Shown piece by piece: positions 5,870-12,817 of a stretch of 12,817 bases of DNA. This stretch comes from DATBHZ01 sp036557185 (lineage in GTDB: Bacteria; Actinomycetota; Acidimicrobiia; IMCC26256; JAENVU01): the NCBI GenBank assembly GCA_036557185.1, contig DATBHZ010000063.1, positions 1 through 12,817 on the forward strand, read 5' to 3'. How positions within the stretch are numbered: position 1 is the first letter of the stretch; every line of letters starts with the position of its first letter. Both the position numbers and the translations under genes were made by a program. A model generated the notes under the pieces. The model made no database searches and was not told the DNA's origin. It saw only the letters and a list, made by a program, of their open reading frames with translations.

Positions 5870-8436
5870 CGTCGCCGCACAGCGGCAGTGGCGCTCCGTG
5901 GCGCCTCGCGGCGCGCATCGCTCGCCGAGACACGCAACGTCGCAAGGGCAGGACGTTGCTCGTCGTCCTTCTCGTCGCGACTCCTGTGTTCGGCATGGCG
6001 GTGGCGAGCGTCGCGTACCGCACGGCGAAGGCTCCGGGAAGGTCGTACGCACAGAAATACGGCAACTCCGATATCGCGTTCGATGGTGCAGCCCCTTCGC
6101 TTCCAGCCGGGTCGCGGGCGCTCCGCTTTCGTTCCGCCACACTCCCGATCTCGACACGCGATGTCGATCCGACACGCCTCGGACCTGTCCAATTCGGTCC
6201 GTTCGATTTCAAAGCGCCCGAACTCTTCGGGCGAGACGCGACGCTCATGGATCTCAACGCCGACGATCCGCTCGCTCGCGGCATCGTCGACGTGCAGCAC
6301 GGACGCGCACCACACCCCGGTGAAGTCCTACTGAGTGACAATCTCGCCCGGGCGTTGCACGTGCGTATCGGGGACACGCTCACGCTGCACGGTCCGCCAC
6401 TGCGCGCCCGCGTCGCCGGCATCGGACGACTCGGCACCGACTACAGCCAGCCATTGCTGCTCGCACCCGGCTACCCGTGGCGTGCGCTCGAACGCTTCAA
6501 CGTCGATCACGGAACGACGACGACGCTCGTCGATCTCCCGCCGGGCTCGAGCGCGCGACCGTTCGCGGCGAGCGCCGGTGCCCACGCGCCCACCAGCCGC
6601 GACATGCGGCCGGCGAGCCAGGGCGCCTTGATCTGGGGTTGGGTTGCCGGTGCACTCTTGCTCGCCGCTGTCTCGACGATCATCGTCGCGGCGTTCGCGA
6701 CGAGCGCCGGCCGTCAGCTCGTCACCATCGGTCAGCTTGGTGCAGCCGGAGCGAACGAGCGGGTGATCCGCCGCACGCTCACTCTCCAGGGCTCGTGGAC
6801 AGGCCTAGCTGGGAGCATCGTCGGTGTCGGTGCGGCGCTGGGCGTGCTCACGTGGGGCCGATCGTGGATCGAGTCGTCGATCCTCCACCGGGCCTTCGGC
6901 CACTACGTCATCTCGATCGGCGACCTCGCGATCGTGATCGGGACGGGAGTGGCCGCCGCCACGATCGCGGCGTCGCTGCCGGCACGTACCGCTGCGCGTC
7001 TGCCGACGCTCAGTGCGCTCGCGGGGCGAAGGCCGATGCGAGCTGTCCCACGCTGGGTCGTGCCAGTGGGTGCTGCCGCATTCTTCGGGGGCCTCGCGCT
7101 GATCGTGGCCCTCGCGTTGGCCGCGCAAGCCGGTCCGACGGGCCTCGCCGCCGGTCTCATCGCCGCGGGCGAGATCGTCGGCGGGCTGCTCCTGCTCGGC
7201 GCCGCGGCCTGCCTGAGCCCGTGGCTCGTCGCACGGCTCGGCTGGCTGGCCGCGCGGGCGCGCGGCTCGATCCGGCTCGCGCTGCGTGGCACGGCGCGCG
7301 TACGCGGCAGGAGCGCCGCCGTCATGACGGCGATCGCGGTCGCCGGCGCGATCGCCGTCGCTGTCAGCACCACGATCGCGTCGGCCGAGTCCGGAACGAA
7401 GGCCGCGGAACCGCCACCGGACATGGTGTCGATCTCTGGATTTCCGAGCGCGGTGGCCGGCAATGGCGCGCCCTCGGGGTCGGTGCCAGCTCAGGTATTA
7501 CACCGCGCGGAACAGCTCGTGCCCGGCTTGCACATGCGGGCGGTGCCGCTCAGCAAAGAGTTCGCAACCGTGCTCGGGTCGGGGGGCGGCTTCGGGCAAG
7601 GACCGATCGCGCTCGCCACACCGGAGGTCACTCGCTGGCTCGGTCTCTCCGCGAGCGCGAAGCGCGAGCTGGAACGCGTCGGCGCTCTCCAGACCGACAG
7701 CAGCGAAGCCACGAGCGCTCCGAGCGCCACGATCCGAACACCCCGCGGGGTCGTGGAGTTCGGTCTCTCCGCATTGAAGAGCGGGCAGGCTGCCTCGATC
7801 GAAACGGCGCCAATCGTGATGACCCCCGAGAAAGCGCGAGCCCTCGGCATCGAGTTCGAGAACGGCGACCTCTACCTCGGACGCTCACCCAGGTCACTGA
7901 GCGAGCGCCAGCGGTCCGGCTTGTACACGCTCGAGTCTCAGGAGCTCGGAGGCCTGCAGGACCCCTATACCTCACCCGGCCCCGCCGTGGGGGTGCTGAA
8001 CGCACCGGTCGATGTTGCAACGGCCCTCTACGCCGATTCCGGCGACCCCCTCGGCGTCTACGGGTTCATCTCACTCGCCGTCTTCGGCTTTGCGTTGATC
8101 GTGATCGCGATGGGACTCTCGCTCAGCAATCTCGAGGCGCGGGAGGAGCGCGAAGTGCTCACCGCTCTCGGAGCTCGAAGGCGCACGATCTCCGCGTTCG
8201 CGGGGTTCAAGGCGGGAACGCTTGCCCTGGGAGGCGCGGTGCTGGCGGTACCCGTCGGGTTCGTGCCGGTCGCATTGCTCTTCGTCACGCTTTCCGATCG
8301 GGGCGTCACGTTCCCGACGGCGACTGTCCTCGCTCTCGCCGTTGGCGTGCCGCTCGTTGCCGCCGCGATCGCGCTGGTGGGCAGCAGCGTCGGACAGCGT
8401 CTCCGGCCGGCCACGCCGAACCTCAACCGCGACTAG
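5866..8436 (+). CDS. FtsX-like ABC transporter permease, ten-helix form
   Basis: The 856-residue membrane protein starts at the ATGA overlap with the ATPase, so translation is coupled. A cytoplasmic Arg-rich N-terminus leads to TM1 (about 29-50), then a large extracytoplasmic domain (51-250), and TM2 (255-280), TM3 (312-332) and TM4 (353-372) forming the first FtsX unit. TM5 and TM6 follow (398-420, 428-455), then TM7 (485-507), a second outer domain (508-730), and TM8 (732-755), TM9 (785-808) and TM10 (819-842). The coupling-helix regions are recognisable: RQLVTIGQLGAAGANERVIRR after TM2 and EEREVLTALGARRRTISAF after TM8. This is the 10-TM organisation of large actinobacterial and Firmicute FtsX-family permeases (BceB/YknZ relatives differ in helix number). 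Likely exports a lipid-like or antimicrobial compound; the substrate is not readable from sequence. Helix limits are by eye. Confidence 0.93.
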   Translation: MTSPHSGSGAPWRLAARIARRDTQRRKGRTLLVVLLVATPVFGMAVASVAYRTAKAPGRSYAQKYGNSDIAFDGAAPSLPAGSRALRFRSATLPISTRDVDPTRLGPVQFGPFDFKAPELFGRDATLMDLNADDPLARGIVDVQHGRAPHPGEVLLSDNLARALHVRIGDTLTLHGPPLRARVAGIGRLGTDYSQPLLLAPGYPWRALERFNVDHGTTTTLVDLPPGSSARPFAASAGAHAPTSRDMRPASQGALIWGWVAGALLLAAVSTIIVAAFATSAGRQLVTIGQLGAAGANERVIRRTLTLQGSWTGLAGSIVGVGAALGVLTWGRSWIESSILHRAFGHYVISIGDLAIVIGTGVAAATIAASLPARTAARLPTLSALAGRRPMRAVPRWVVPVGAAAFFGGLALIVALALAAQAGPTGLAAGLIAAGEIVGGLLLLGAAACLSPWLVARLGWLAARARGSIRLALRGTARVRGRSAAVMTAIAVAGAIAVAVSTTIASAESGTKAAEPPPDMVSISGFPSAVAGNGAPSGSVPAQVLHRAEQLVPGLHMRAVPLSKEFATVLGSGGGFGQGPIALATPEVTRWLGLSASAKRELERVGALQTDSSEATSAPSATIRTPRGVVEFGLSALKSGQAASIETAPIVMTPEKARALGIEFENGDLYLGRSPRSLSERQRSGLYTLESQELGGLQDPYTSPGPAVGVLNAPVDVATALYADSGDPLGVYGFISLAVFGFALIVIAMGLSLSNLEAREEREVLTALGARRRTISAFAGFKAGTLALGGAVLAVPVGFVPVALLFVTLSDRGVTFPTATVLALAVGVPLVAAAIALVGSSVGQRLRPATPNLNRD

Positions 8437-8448
8437 TCAGGTAGCGCG

Positions 8449-9684
8449 CTACTTCCGGTCGAGCTCGAGCATCTTGATCGCGTTGCCGCGCAGCACCTTG
8501 TAGGCAACTTCGTCGTCGAAGTCGGCGAGCATCTTCTCGGCGTAGGCCCTCGAGTTGGGCCACGTCGTGTCGGTGTGCGGGTAGTCGGTCTCGAAGCAGA
8601 TGTTGTCGGGCCCGACCTCCTCGAGCGAGTGCAGCCCGTGGTGGTCCGCCGTGAAGCATCCGAAGATGCGTCCGTAGTAATAGGTGGACGGCGGCTCGGG
8701 AATGCGCTCCTTCGAGTGCTGCCAGCTGTCGTGCTGCTCCCACACCGTGTCCGCGCGCTCCAACGCGTACGGGATCCAGCCGATCTGCCCCTCGGAGTAC
8801 GCCAGCTTCAGCTTCGGGAACTGGATGAGCTTCGCGGAGAAGAGCCAGTCGGCGAGCGATGCCATGGAGTTGTTGAAGGCGAGCGTGCCGCCCACGCCTC
8901 CCGGCGCGTCCGGTGACGCAGCGGGGTTCGTCGACGACGAGCCGATGTGCATGCAGAGCGTGACGCCGTAGTCGTTGCACACCTGGAACAGGGGATCCCA
9001 GTCGCCGCTGTGGATCGTCGGGAGCTTGAGGTGGTGCGGCAGCTCGCTGAAGCAGATGGCGCGCACGCCTCGTTGCGCGTTGCGCTCCGTCTCGCGGGCG
9101 GCCAGCTCAACATCCCAGAGAGGGATCAGGCACAGCGGGAGGTTCATGCCCTCCGACGGCGCGCACCACTCCTCGACCATCCAGTCGTTGTACGCCTTGA
9201 CCGAGGCGAGTCCGAGGTCCTTGTCCTCGCCTTCGTAGAACGTCTGCCCGCAGAAGCGCGGGAACGTGGGGAACGGCAGCGAGCCGTCGACCCAGTTCAG
9301 CCGCATGTCCTCGATGCGTGCTTCCCGCTGGTAGCAGCCGGGACGCATCTCGTCGTAGGTCAGGGCACTCATGACCATCTTCGTGCGGTCGAAGTCGATG
9401 TGCTGGCCCTCACCCTTCGTGGCCTCTTGCGGGATCGCGACGAAACGCTTGTGGACGTAGATGAGCTTGCCGTCGTAGTACCAGGCGTCGCCCCACAGGC
9501 CGTCCGGGGCCTCGTGCATCTCGTACTTGGCGCCCGGCCGGTGCACGAAATCGCCCCACCGCTTGCGCTCGACGTGCGGTCCCCGCTCGCGGTACTTCTC
9601 GGGCAGCCACGTCTCCCACACGTGGGCCGGCTCCACCACGTGGTCGTCCACACTGATGATCTTGGGGAGCTCCGCAGCGTCCAC
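8449..9684 (-). CDS. amidohydrolase-2 family metal-dependent hydrolase/decarboxylase
   Basis: A 411-residue TIM-barrel enzyme of the amidohydrolase_2 (PF04909, ACMSD-like) group. The first strand reads IISVDDHVVEP (residues 9-19): His15 is kept, but the second His of the usual HxH pair is replaced, with Glu18 nearby, as is common in actinobacterial members. Other expected metal or acid residues are His246 (CMHIGSS) and Asp367 (FETDYPHTD). KLAYSEGQIGWIP (about 293-305) and the C-terminal VLRGNAIKML are family hallmarks. The start is GTG at 9684, selected by GGAGG 6 bases upstream; an ATG at 9688 is out of frame. It converges on the permease gene, with 12 bp between stops, and diverges from hyuB. 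Members hydrolyse or decarboxylate small carboxylates; a role with HyuBA is suggested by position only. Confidence 0.92.
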   Translation of the reverse strand: MDAAELPKIISVDDHVVEPAHVWETWLPEKYRERGPHVERKRWGDFVHRPGAKYEMHEAPDGLWGDAWYYDGKLIYVHKRFVAIPQEATKGEGQHIDFDRTKMVMSALTYDEMRPGCYQREARIEDMRLNWVDGSLPFPTFPRFCGQTFYEGEDKDLGLASVKAYNDWMVEEWCAPSEGMNLPLCLIPLWDVELAARETERNAQRGVRAICFSELPHHLKLPTIHSGDWDPLFQVCNDYGVTLCMHIGSSSTNPAASPDAPGGVGGTLAFNNSMASLADWLFSAKLIQFPKLKLAYSEGQIGWIPYALERADTVWEQHDSWQHSKERIPEPPSTYYYGRIFGCFTADHHGLHSLEEVGPDNICFETDYPHTDTTWPNSRAYAEKMLADFDDEVAYKVLRGNAIKMLELDRK

Positions 9685-9690
9685 CCATTA

Positions 9691-9695
9691 CCTCC
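9691..9695 (-). promoter_or_regulatory. ribosome binding site deciding the GTG start of the amidohydrolase
   Basis: CCTCC on the plus strand reads GGAGG on the minus strand, 6 bases upstream of the GTG at 9684. The spacing to the out-of-frame ATG at 9688 would be only 2 bases, so the GTG is the better start. Confidence 0.7.
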
Positions 9696-9827
9696 ACTAC
9701 AGATTGCGCGGCGCAGAGTGTACGCTGTAGGTGACACGAGCGTCAGGTGCACGAGCGCCGATCACGAGACTCGCGCAGCCGCGAAGACCCGTGCTCCGAT
9801 CGCTCCGGTGCGTCACGGGGGTGGTGC
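9696..9827. promoter_or_regulatory. divergent regulatory region between the amidohydrolase and hyuB genes
   Basis: The largest non-coding stretch in the window. A weak minus-strand promoter is possible: -10 TACACT (complement of 9717-9722) with -35-like CTGACG (complement of 9741-9746), 18 bp apart. An 11-bp perfect inverted repeat, TGCGC-G-GCGCA, sits at 9705-9715, downstream of that -10. CACGAG occurs three times in the same direction, at 9735, 9750 and 9763, the first two copies extended to CACGAGCG and 15 bp apart. For hyuB I see no convincing promoter, only GGGGG at 9817-9821 as a ribosome site 6 bases from the ATG. A shared regulator is plausible, but none is encoded in this window next to it. 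Confidence 0.45.
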
Positions 9828-11651
9828 ATGAACGTCGATCTGGTCCATCTGGCGGGAAGCCGGGGACGGCTCAGCGACGAGCCGACCGTCGATCAGGTGA
9901 CCGCGGAGGTCATCCGCGGCGCGATGGAGACGGTGTGCTTCGAGATGGCGGTGTACGTGTCCCGCACCGCGACGACGCCGATCCTCAACCAGTCGAACGA
10001 GCGCAACGCCACCATCCTCGACGCGCAGGGCCGTCTCGCCGCGCTCTCCGTCGGCATCCCCCAGTTCATGCTCACCTCGACGCTGCCGGTCCGGTTCGCC
10101 CTCGAATTCCTCGGAGCCGACGAGTTCCACGAGGGTGACGTCTTCGTCGCCAACGACCCGTACCACGGCGGCGGCCACCTCCCCGACTACAACGTCTTCT
10201 CCCCCGTCTTCGCAGACGACCCGACCGCGCCCGGTGGTCGGCGCATGGTGCTCATCGCGAGCATCCAGTGCCATCACGGCGACACCGGTGGCGGCGTGCC
10301 GGGCGGCTACAACGTCACCGCGACCGACATCTGGGGCGAGGGCGTCCGCTGGCCGGTCCTCAAGGTGATCGACCGCGGCGTCGAGCGCCGCGACGTCCTG
10401 TACGCGCTGCAAGCCAACAACCGCATCCCCAGCTACATCGGCGACATCCGCGCGCAGATGGGCGCGGCGCAGCTGGCGGCGAAGCGGCTCGGCGAAATGC
10501 TCGACCGGTACGGCGCGACCACCGTCGAGGAATCGGTCGACTACATGATCGACTACGCGGCCCGGCGCTTCCGCGAGGAGGTCACGGAGTGGCCCGACGG
10601 TGTGTACGAGGGTGACGCGTACGTCGACCACGACCCGCTCGGCAACCCAGACATCCACCTGCACGTCAAGATCACCGTCGAGGGCGACGAGCTCACGATC
10701 GACTACAGCGGCTCCGACACGCGCGCAGAGATCCAGGCATGGTCGACCTTCGGCAACACGCGTGGGTACACCGTCGGGCAGATCGCGTCGATGATGGATC
10801 CCGAGATCCCGAAGAACGAAGGCTTCTTCGATCAGATCAAGCTCGTGGTCCCGCAGGGCTGCGTGCTCAACCCCGCGCCCGGCAAGCCGGTGAGCGCGGG
10901 CACCCACCACCCCGGCGCGGACGTGGGTGAGGTCATCGCGGTTGCGATGCAGGACGTGCTCCCCGACAAGGCCGTCCCGCAGACCTACAAGACCGGCATC
11001 CCCACGATCATCGTCGGCGTGGATCCGAAGACCGGCCAGCCGTTCACGGACCATTCCGCCGAGGTGTACGCAGGTTGGTGCAACGCGTCGAAGGGCATGG
11101 ATGCGTGGGGCGCGCAGAACGCGAGCTTCGGCAACCTTTGGAAGGCGACCGCCGAGATCAACGAGAGCCTCTATCCGCACATCCAGTGGTCGCGCGACTA
11201 CCGGACCGACTCGGGCGGACCGGGCCAGTGGCGCGGCCTGTGCGGTAGCCACTACGAGAAGGAAGTCCTCGTCGACGCGAAGGTCTACACGTACGTCGTC
11301 GGGATGAAGTACCCGATGCCCGGGATCTGCGGCGGCAAGCCCGGCGAGCCGAACAAGATGATCATCCGCTACGGCGGGCACGAGCCGTTCGAGGTCCGCC
11401 ACACCGCGGAATGGGTCCCGATGGTCGCAGGCCAGCGCGTCATGTACGACTACGGCGGCGGTGGCGGATGGGGTGATCCGCTCGACCGCGACCCTCAGGC
11501 CGTGCTGGACGACGTGCTCGACGAGTACGTGAGCGTCGAGGGGGCGCGACGCGATTACGGCGTCGTGCTCACCGGCTCACTCGAGGACCTGACCCTCGCC
11601 CTGGACACGGACGCGACGAAGCGGCTCCGCGCATCGCTCCGCTCCGGCTAG
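9828..11651 (+). CDS. hyuB: HyuB-type subunit, hydantoinase B/oxoprolinase/acetophenone carboxylase superfamily
   Basis: The 607-residue protein is full length for the HyuB domain (PF02538). Landmarks in order: VDQVTAEVIRGAMETVCFEM (21-40), SNERNATILDAQGRLAA (55-72), GDVFVANDPYHGGGHLPDY (103-121), and QCHHGDTGG (147-155), where His149/His150 and Asp152 are likely metal ligands. DIRAQMGAAQLAAKRLGEML follows, and YDYGGGGGWGDPLDRDP lies near the C-terminus. The family forms complexes with HyuA and performs ATP-dependent hydrolysis of N-methylhydantoin or 5-oxoproline, or ATP-dependent carboxylation of ketones such as acetone or acetophenone. The ATG at 9828 has GGGGG 6 bases upstream; the frame is open further back, but those residues (MHERRSRDSRS and on) are not family-like. 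HyuA follows after 10 bases. Substrate class cannot be fixed from sequence; the symbol denotes family only. Confidence 0.92.
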   Translation: MNVDLVHLAGSRGRLSDEPTVDQVTAEVIRGAMETVCFEMAVYVSRTATTPILNQSNERNATILDAQGRLAALSVGIPQFMLTSTLPVRFALEFLGADEFHEGDVFVANDPYHGGGHLPDYNVFSPVFADDPTAPGGRRMVLIASIQCHHGDTGGGVPGGYNVTATDIWGEGVRWPVLKVIDRGVERRDVLYALQANNRIPSYIGDIRAQMGAAQLAAKRLGEMLDRYGATTVEESVDYMIDYAARRFREEVTEWPDGVYEGDAYVDHDPLGNPDIHLHVKITVEGDELTIDYSGSDTRAEIQAWSTFGNTRGYTVGQIASMMDPEIPKNEGFFDQIKLVVPQGCVLNPAPGKPVSAGTHHPGADVGEVIAVAMQDVLPDKAVPQTYKTGIPTIIVGVDPKTGQPFTDHSAEVYAGWCNASKGMDAWGAQNASFGNLWKATAEINESLYPHIQWSRDYRTDSGGPGQWRGLCGSHYEKEVLVDAKVYTYVVGMKYPMPGICGGKPGEPNKMIIRYGGHEPFEVRHTAEWVPMVAGQRVMYDYGGGGGWGDPLDRDPQAVLDDVLDEYVSVEGARRDYGVVLTGSLEDLTLALDTDATKRLRASLRSG

Positions 11652-11661
11652 AACTACGCCC

Positions 11662-12817
11662 GTGAGCAGCGAGCGAGACCAGAGATACCGCGTCGGCGTC
11701 GACGTCGGCGGGACCTTCACCGACCTCATCTGCGTGACCCCGCGCGGCGAGGTCCTGCTCGACAAGACGCCGACCACGCCCGACGATCAGTCGACCGGTG
11801 TCATGAACGGGCTCGCGCAGCTCGCGGATCGCTTCGGGCTCTCGCTCGGCGAGTTCTGCGCGCAGCTCGACATCGTGGTCCACGGCACCACGACAGCCGA
11901 CAACACGATGATCGAGATGAACGGCGCGAGCACGGGCCTGCTCGTCACCGAGGGCCACCGCGACGAGATCGAGATGCGGCGGGTCCACAAGGAAGAGATC
12001 TGGGATCCCTCCTATCCCGCTCCCCCGCCGATCGCGCGGCGCCGTGCGCGCATCCCGATCCCCGAGCGCATGAACCACGAGGGGACGCCGCTCAAGCCGC
12101 TCGACGAGGCAGCGGTACGCCGCGGGGTCCAGCGCCTCCGCAAGCTCGGTGTGAATTCGATCGCCGTGATGTTCCTGTTCTCGTTCGTGAACCCCGATCA
12201 CGAGCGCCGCGCCGGCGAGATCATCCGCGAGGAGTTCCCCGAGGTCGAGCACGTCTCGCTCTCGCACGAGGTGATGCCCCGCGGGCCTGAGTTCGAGCGC
12301 GTGTCGACGACGCTCGTCAACGCGTATGTCGCGCCGCGCATCGCCGCGTATGTCGGGAACCTCCAGGAGAAGCTCCGCAGCGGGGGTTACGCGGGCCAGC
12401 TCCTGATCATGCAGTCGACAGGCGGCGTCATGCCTCCGGACTACGTCGCGCGCAGGGCCGTCACGCTGCTCGCCAGCGGCCCGACCGGAGGCGCGATGGG
12501 CGCTGCGCTGACCGCCGGGCGGGCGGGCGTCGACGACTTCATCGCGGTCGACATGGGCGGCACGAGCTTCGACCTGTGCCTGGTGCGCGACGGGCGCCCG
12601 GAGATCAAGACCGACTGGAACTGGCGGTACCGCTACTACATCGGCCTGCCGATGGTCGACGTCCAGAGCGTCGGCGCCGGTGGCGGCTCGATCGCGCGTG
12701 TCCGGCAAGGCGCGCTCCTCGTCGGCCCCGAGAGCGCCGGCGCGAGCCCGGGGCCCGTCTGCTACGGACGCGGCGGCACGCAGCCCACGGTCACCGATGC
12801 CGATGTGGTGCTCGGCT
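11662..12817 (+). CDS. hyuA: HyuA-type ATP-binding subunit, hydantoinase A/oxoprolinase superfamily (3' end outside window)
   Basis: The frame is open from a GTG at 11662 to the window end, giving about 385 residues of an expected 650-720. The actin-like ATPase motifs are clear: phosphate-1 VGVDVGGTFTDLI (11-23), VVHGTTTADNTMIE, MQSTGGVMPP, ASGPTGGAMGAA (about 271-282), phosphate-2 VDMGGTSFDL (296-305) and VQSVGAGGGSIARV (334-347). The order of N-terminal Hydant_A_N domain followed by the hydantoinase A domain is as expected. The start lies 10 bases after hyuB with no good Shine-Dalgarno, so coupled translation is likely; it is the nearest start before the first beta strand (YRVGVDVGG). HyuA supplies ATP-dependent activation (phosphorylation of the carbonyl substrate or of carbonate) for HyuB. 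Here B precedes A, the reverse of the classical hyuA-hyuB order. Confidence 0.93.
   Translation, partial: MSSERDQRYRVGVDVGGTFTDLICVTPRGEVLLDKTPTTPDDQSTGVMNGLAQLADRFGLSLGEFCAQLDIVVHGTTTADNTMIEMNGASTGLLVTEGHRDEIEMRRVHKEEIWDPSYPAPPPIARRRARIPIPERMNHEGTPLKPLDEAAVRRGVQRLRKLGVNSIAVMFLFSFVNPDHERRAGEIIREEFPEVEHVSLSHEVMPRGPEFERVSTTLVNAYVAPRIAAYVGNLQEKLRSGGYAGQLLIMQSTGGVMPPDYVARRAVTLLASGPTGGAMGAALTAGRAGVDDFIAVDMGGTSFDLCLVRDGRPEIKTDWNWRYRYYIGLPMVDVQSVGAGGGSIARVRQGALLVGPESAGASPGPVCYGRGGTQPTVTDADVVLG

Noticed and set aside
6477..8444. Long plus-strand frame (655 codons) inside the permease gene
   Set aside because: Arg- and Ala-rich +1 shadow of the permease, which has convincing transmembrane helices and FtsX motifs in its own frame.
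8437..8448. Bidirectional terminator between the convergent permease and amidohydrolase genes
   Set aside because: Only 12 bases separate the stops and no hairpin with a T-tract is visible.
9813..11402. Minus-strand open frame (529 codons) opposite hyuB
   Set aside because: HyuB shows family motifs along its whole length on the plus strand; the antisense product is low-complexity Val/Asp/Arg-rich.
11569..12708. Minus-strand open frame (379 codons) opposite hyuA
   Set aside because: The plus strand here encodes clear HyuA ATPase motifs; the antisense frame is a shadow.

Overview
The window is gene-dense, very high-GC DNA with GTG starts, short intergenic gaps and two candidate leaderless promoters. 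Together with the gene families present (paired FadE-type acyl-CoA dehydrogenases, a CFP32-like double VOC protein, PadR-FtsX export operons, HyuA/HyuB), this points to an actinomycetote. An acidimicrobiial or mycobacteria-related soil lineage is a guess; no rRNA or other phylogenetic marker is present.

Layout. (1) 1-2776, plus strand: the end of an SDR oxidoreductase gene followed by two adjacent acyl-CoA dehydrogenase genes, one full-size with a candidate catalytic Glu and one short and divergent. This looks like a beta-oxidation module using a FadE28/FadE29-like heteromeric dehydrogenase. (2) 2779-3719, plus: a two-gene cassette of an XRE-type HTH protein and a nucleotidyltransferase-fold protein, resembling a toxin-antitoxin module, with its own putative promoter and operator. 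(3) 3775-4560, plus: a two-domain VOC/glyoxalase-fold protein similar to mycobacterial CFP32. (4) 4579-8436, plus: a PadR regulator, an ABC ATPase and an FtsX-like ten-helix permease. The genes abut or overlap and are led by a promoter carrying a 30-bp near-perfect palindrome that reaches the PadR start codon. (5) 8449-9684, minus: an amidohydrolase-2 family enzyme, convergent with the permease. (6) 9828-12817, plus: a HyuB-type and then a HyuA-type subunit (hydantoinase/oxoprolinase/acetophenone-carboxylase superfamily), divergent from the amidohydrolase across a 143-bp intergenic region. HyuA runs off the window.

How the parts work together (inference): the two ends look catabolic, with acyl-CoA beta-oxidation on the left and an ATP-dependent hydrolase or carboxylase plus a metal-dependent amidohydrolase on the right. 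The centre holds a self-regulated TA-like cassette and a self-regulated exporter operon. No intergenic stretch exceeds 143 bp. No tRNA, rRNA, insertion sequence or CRISPR array was recognised by eye, and no convincing intrinsic terminator was seen. The most distinctive non-coding signal is the PadR palindrome. The least characterised gene sets are the XRE-nucleotidyltransferase pair and the amidohydrolase/HyuBA set.
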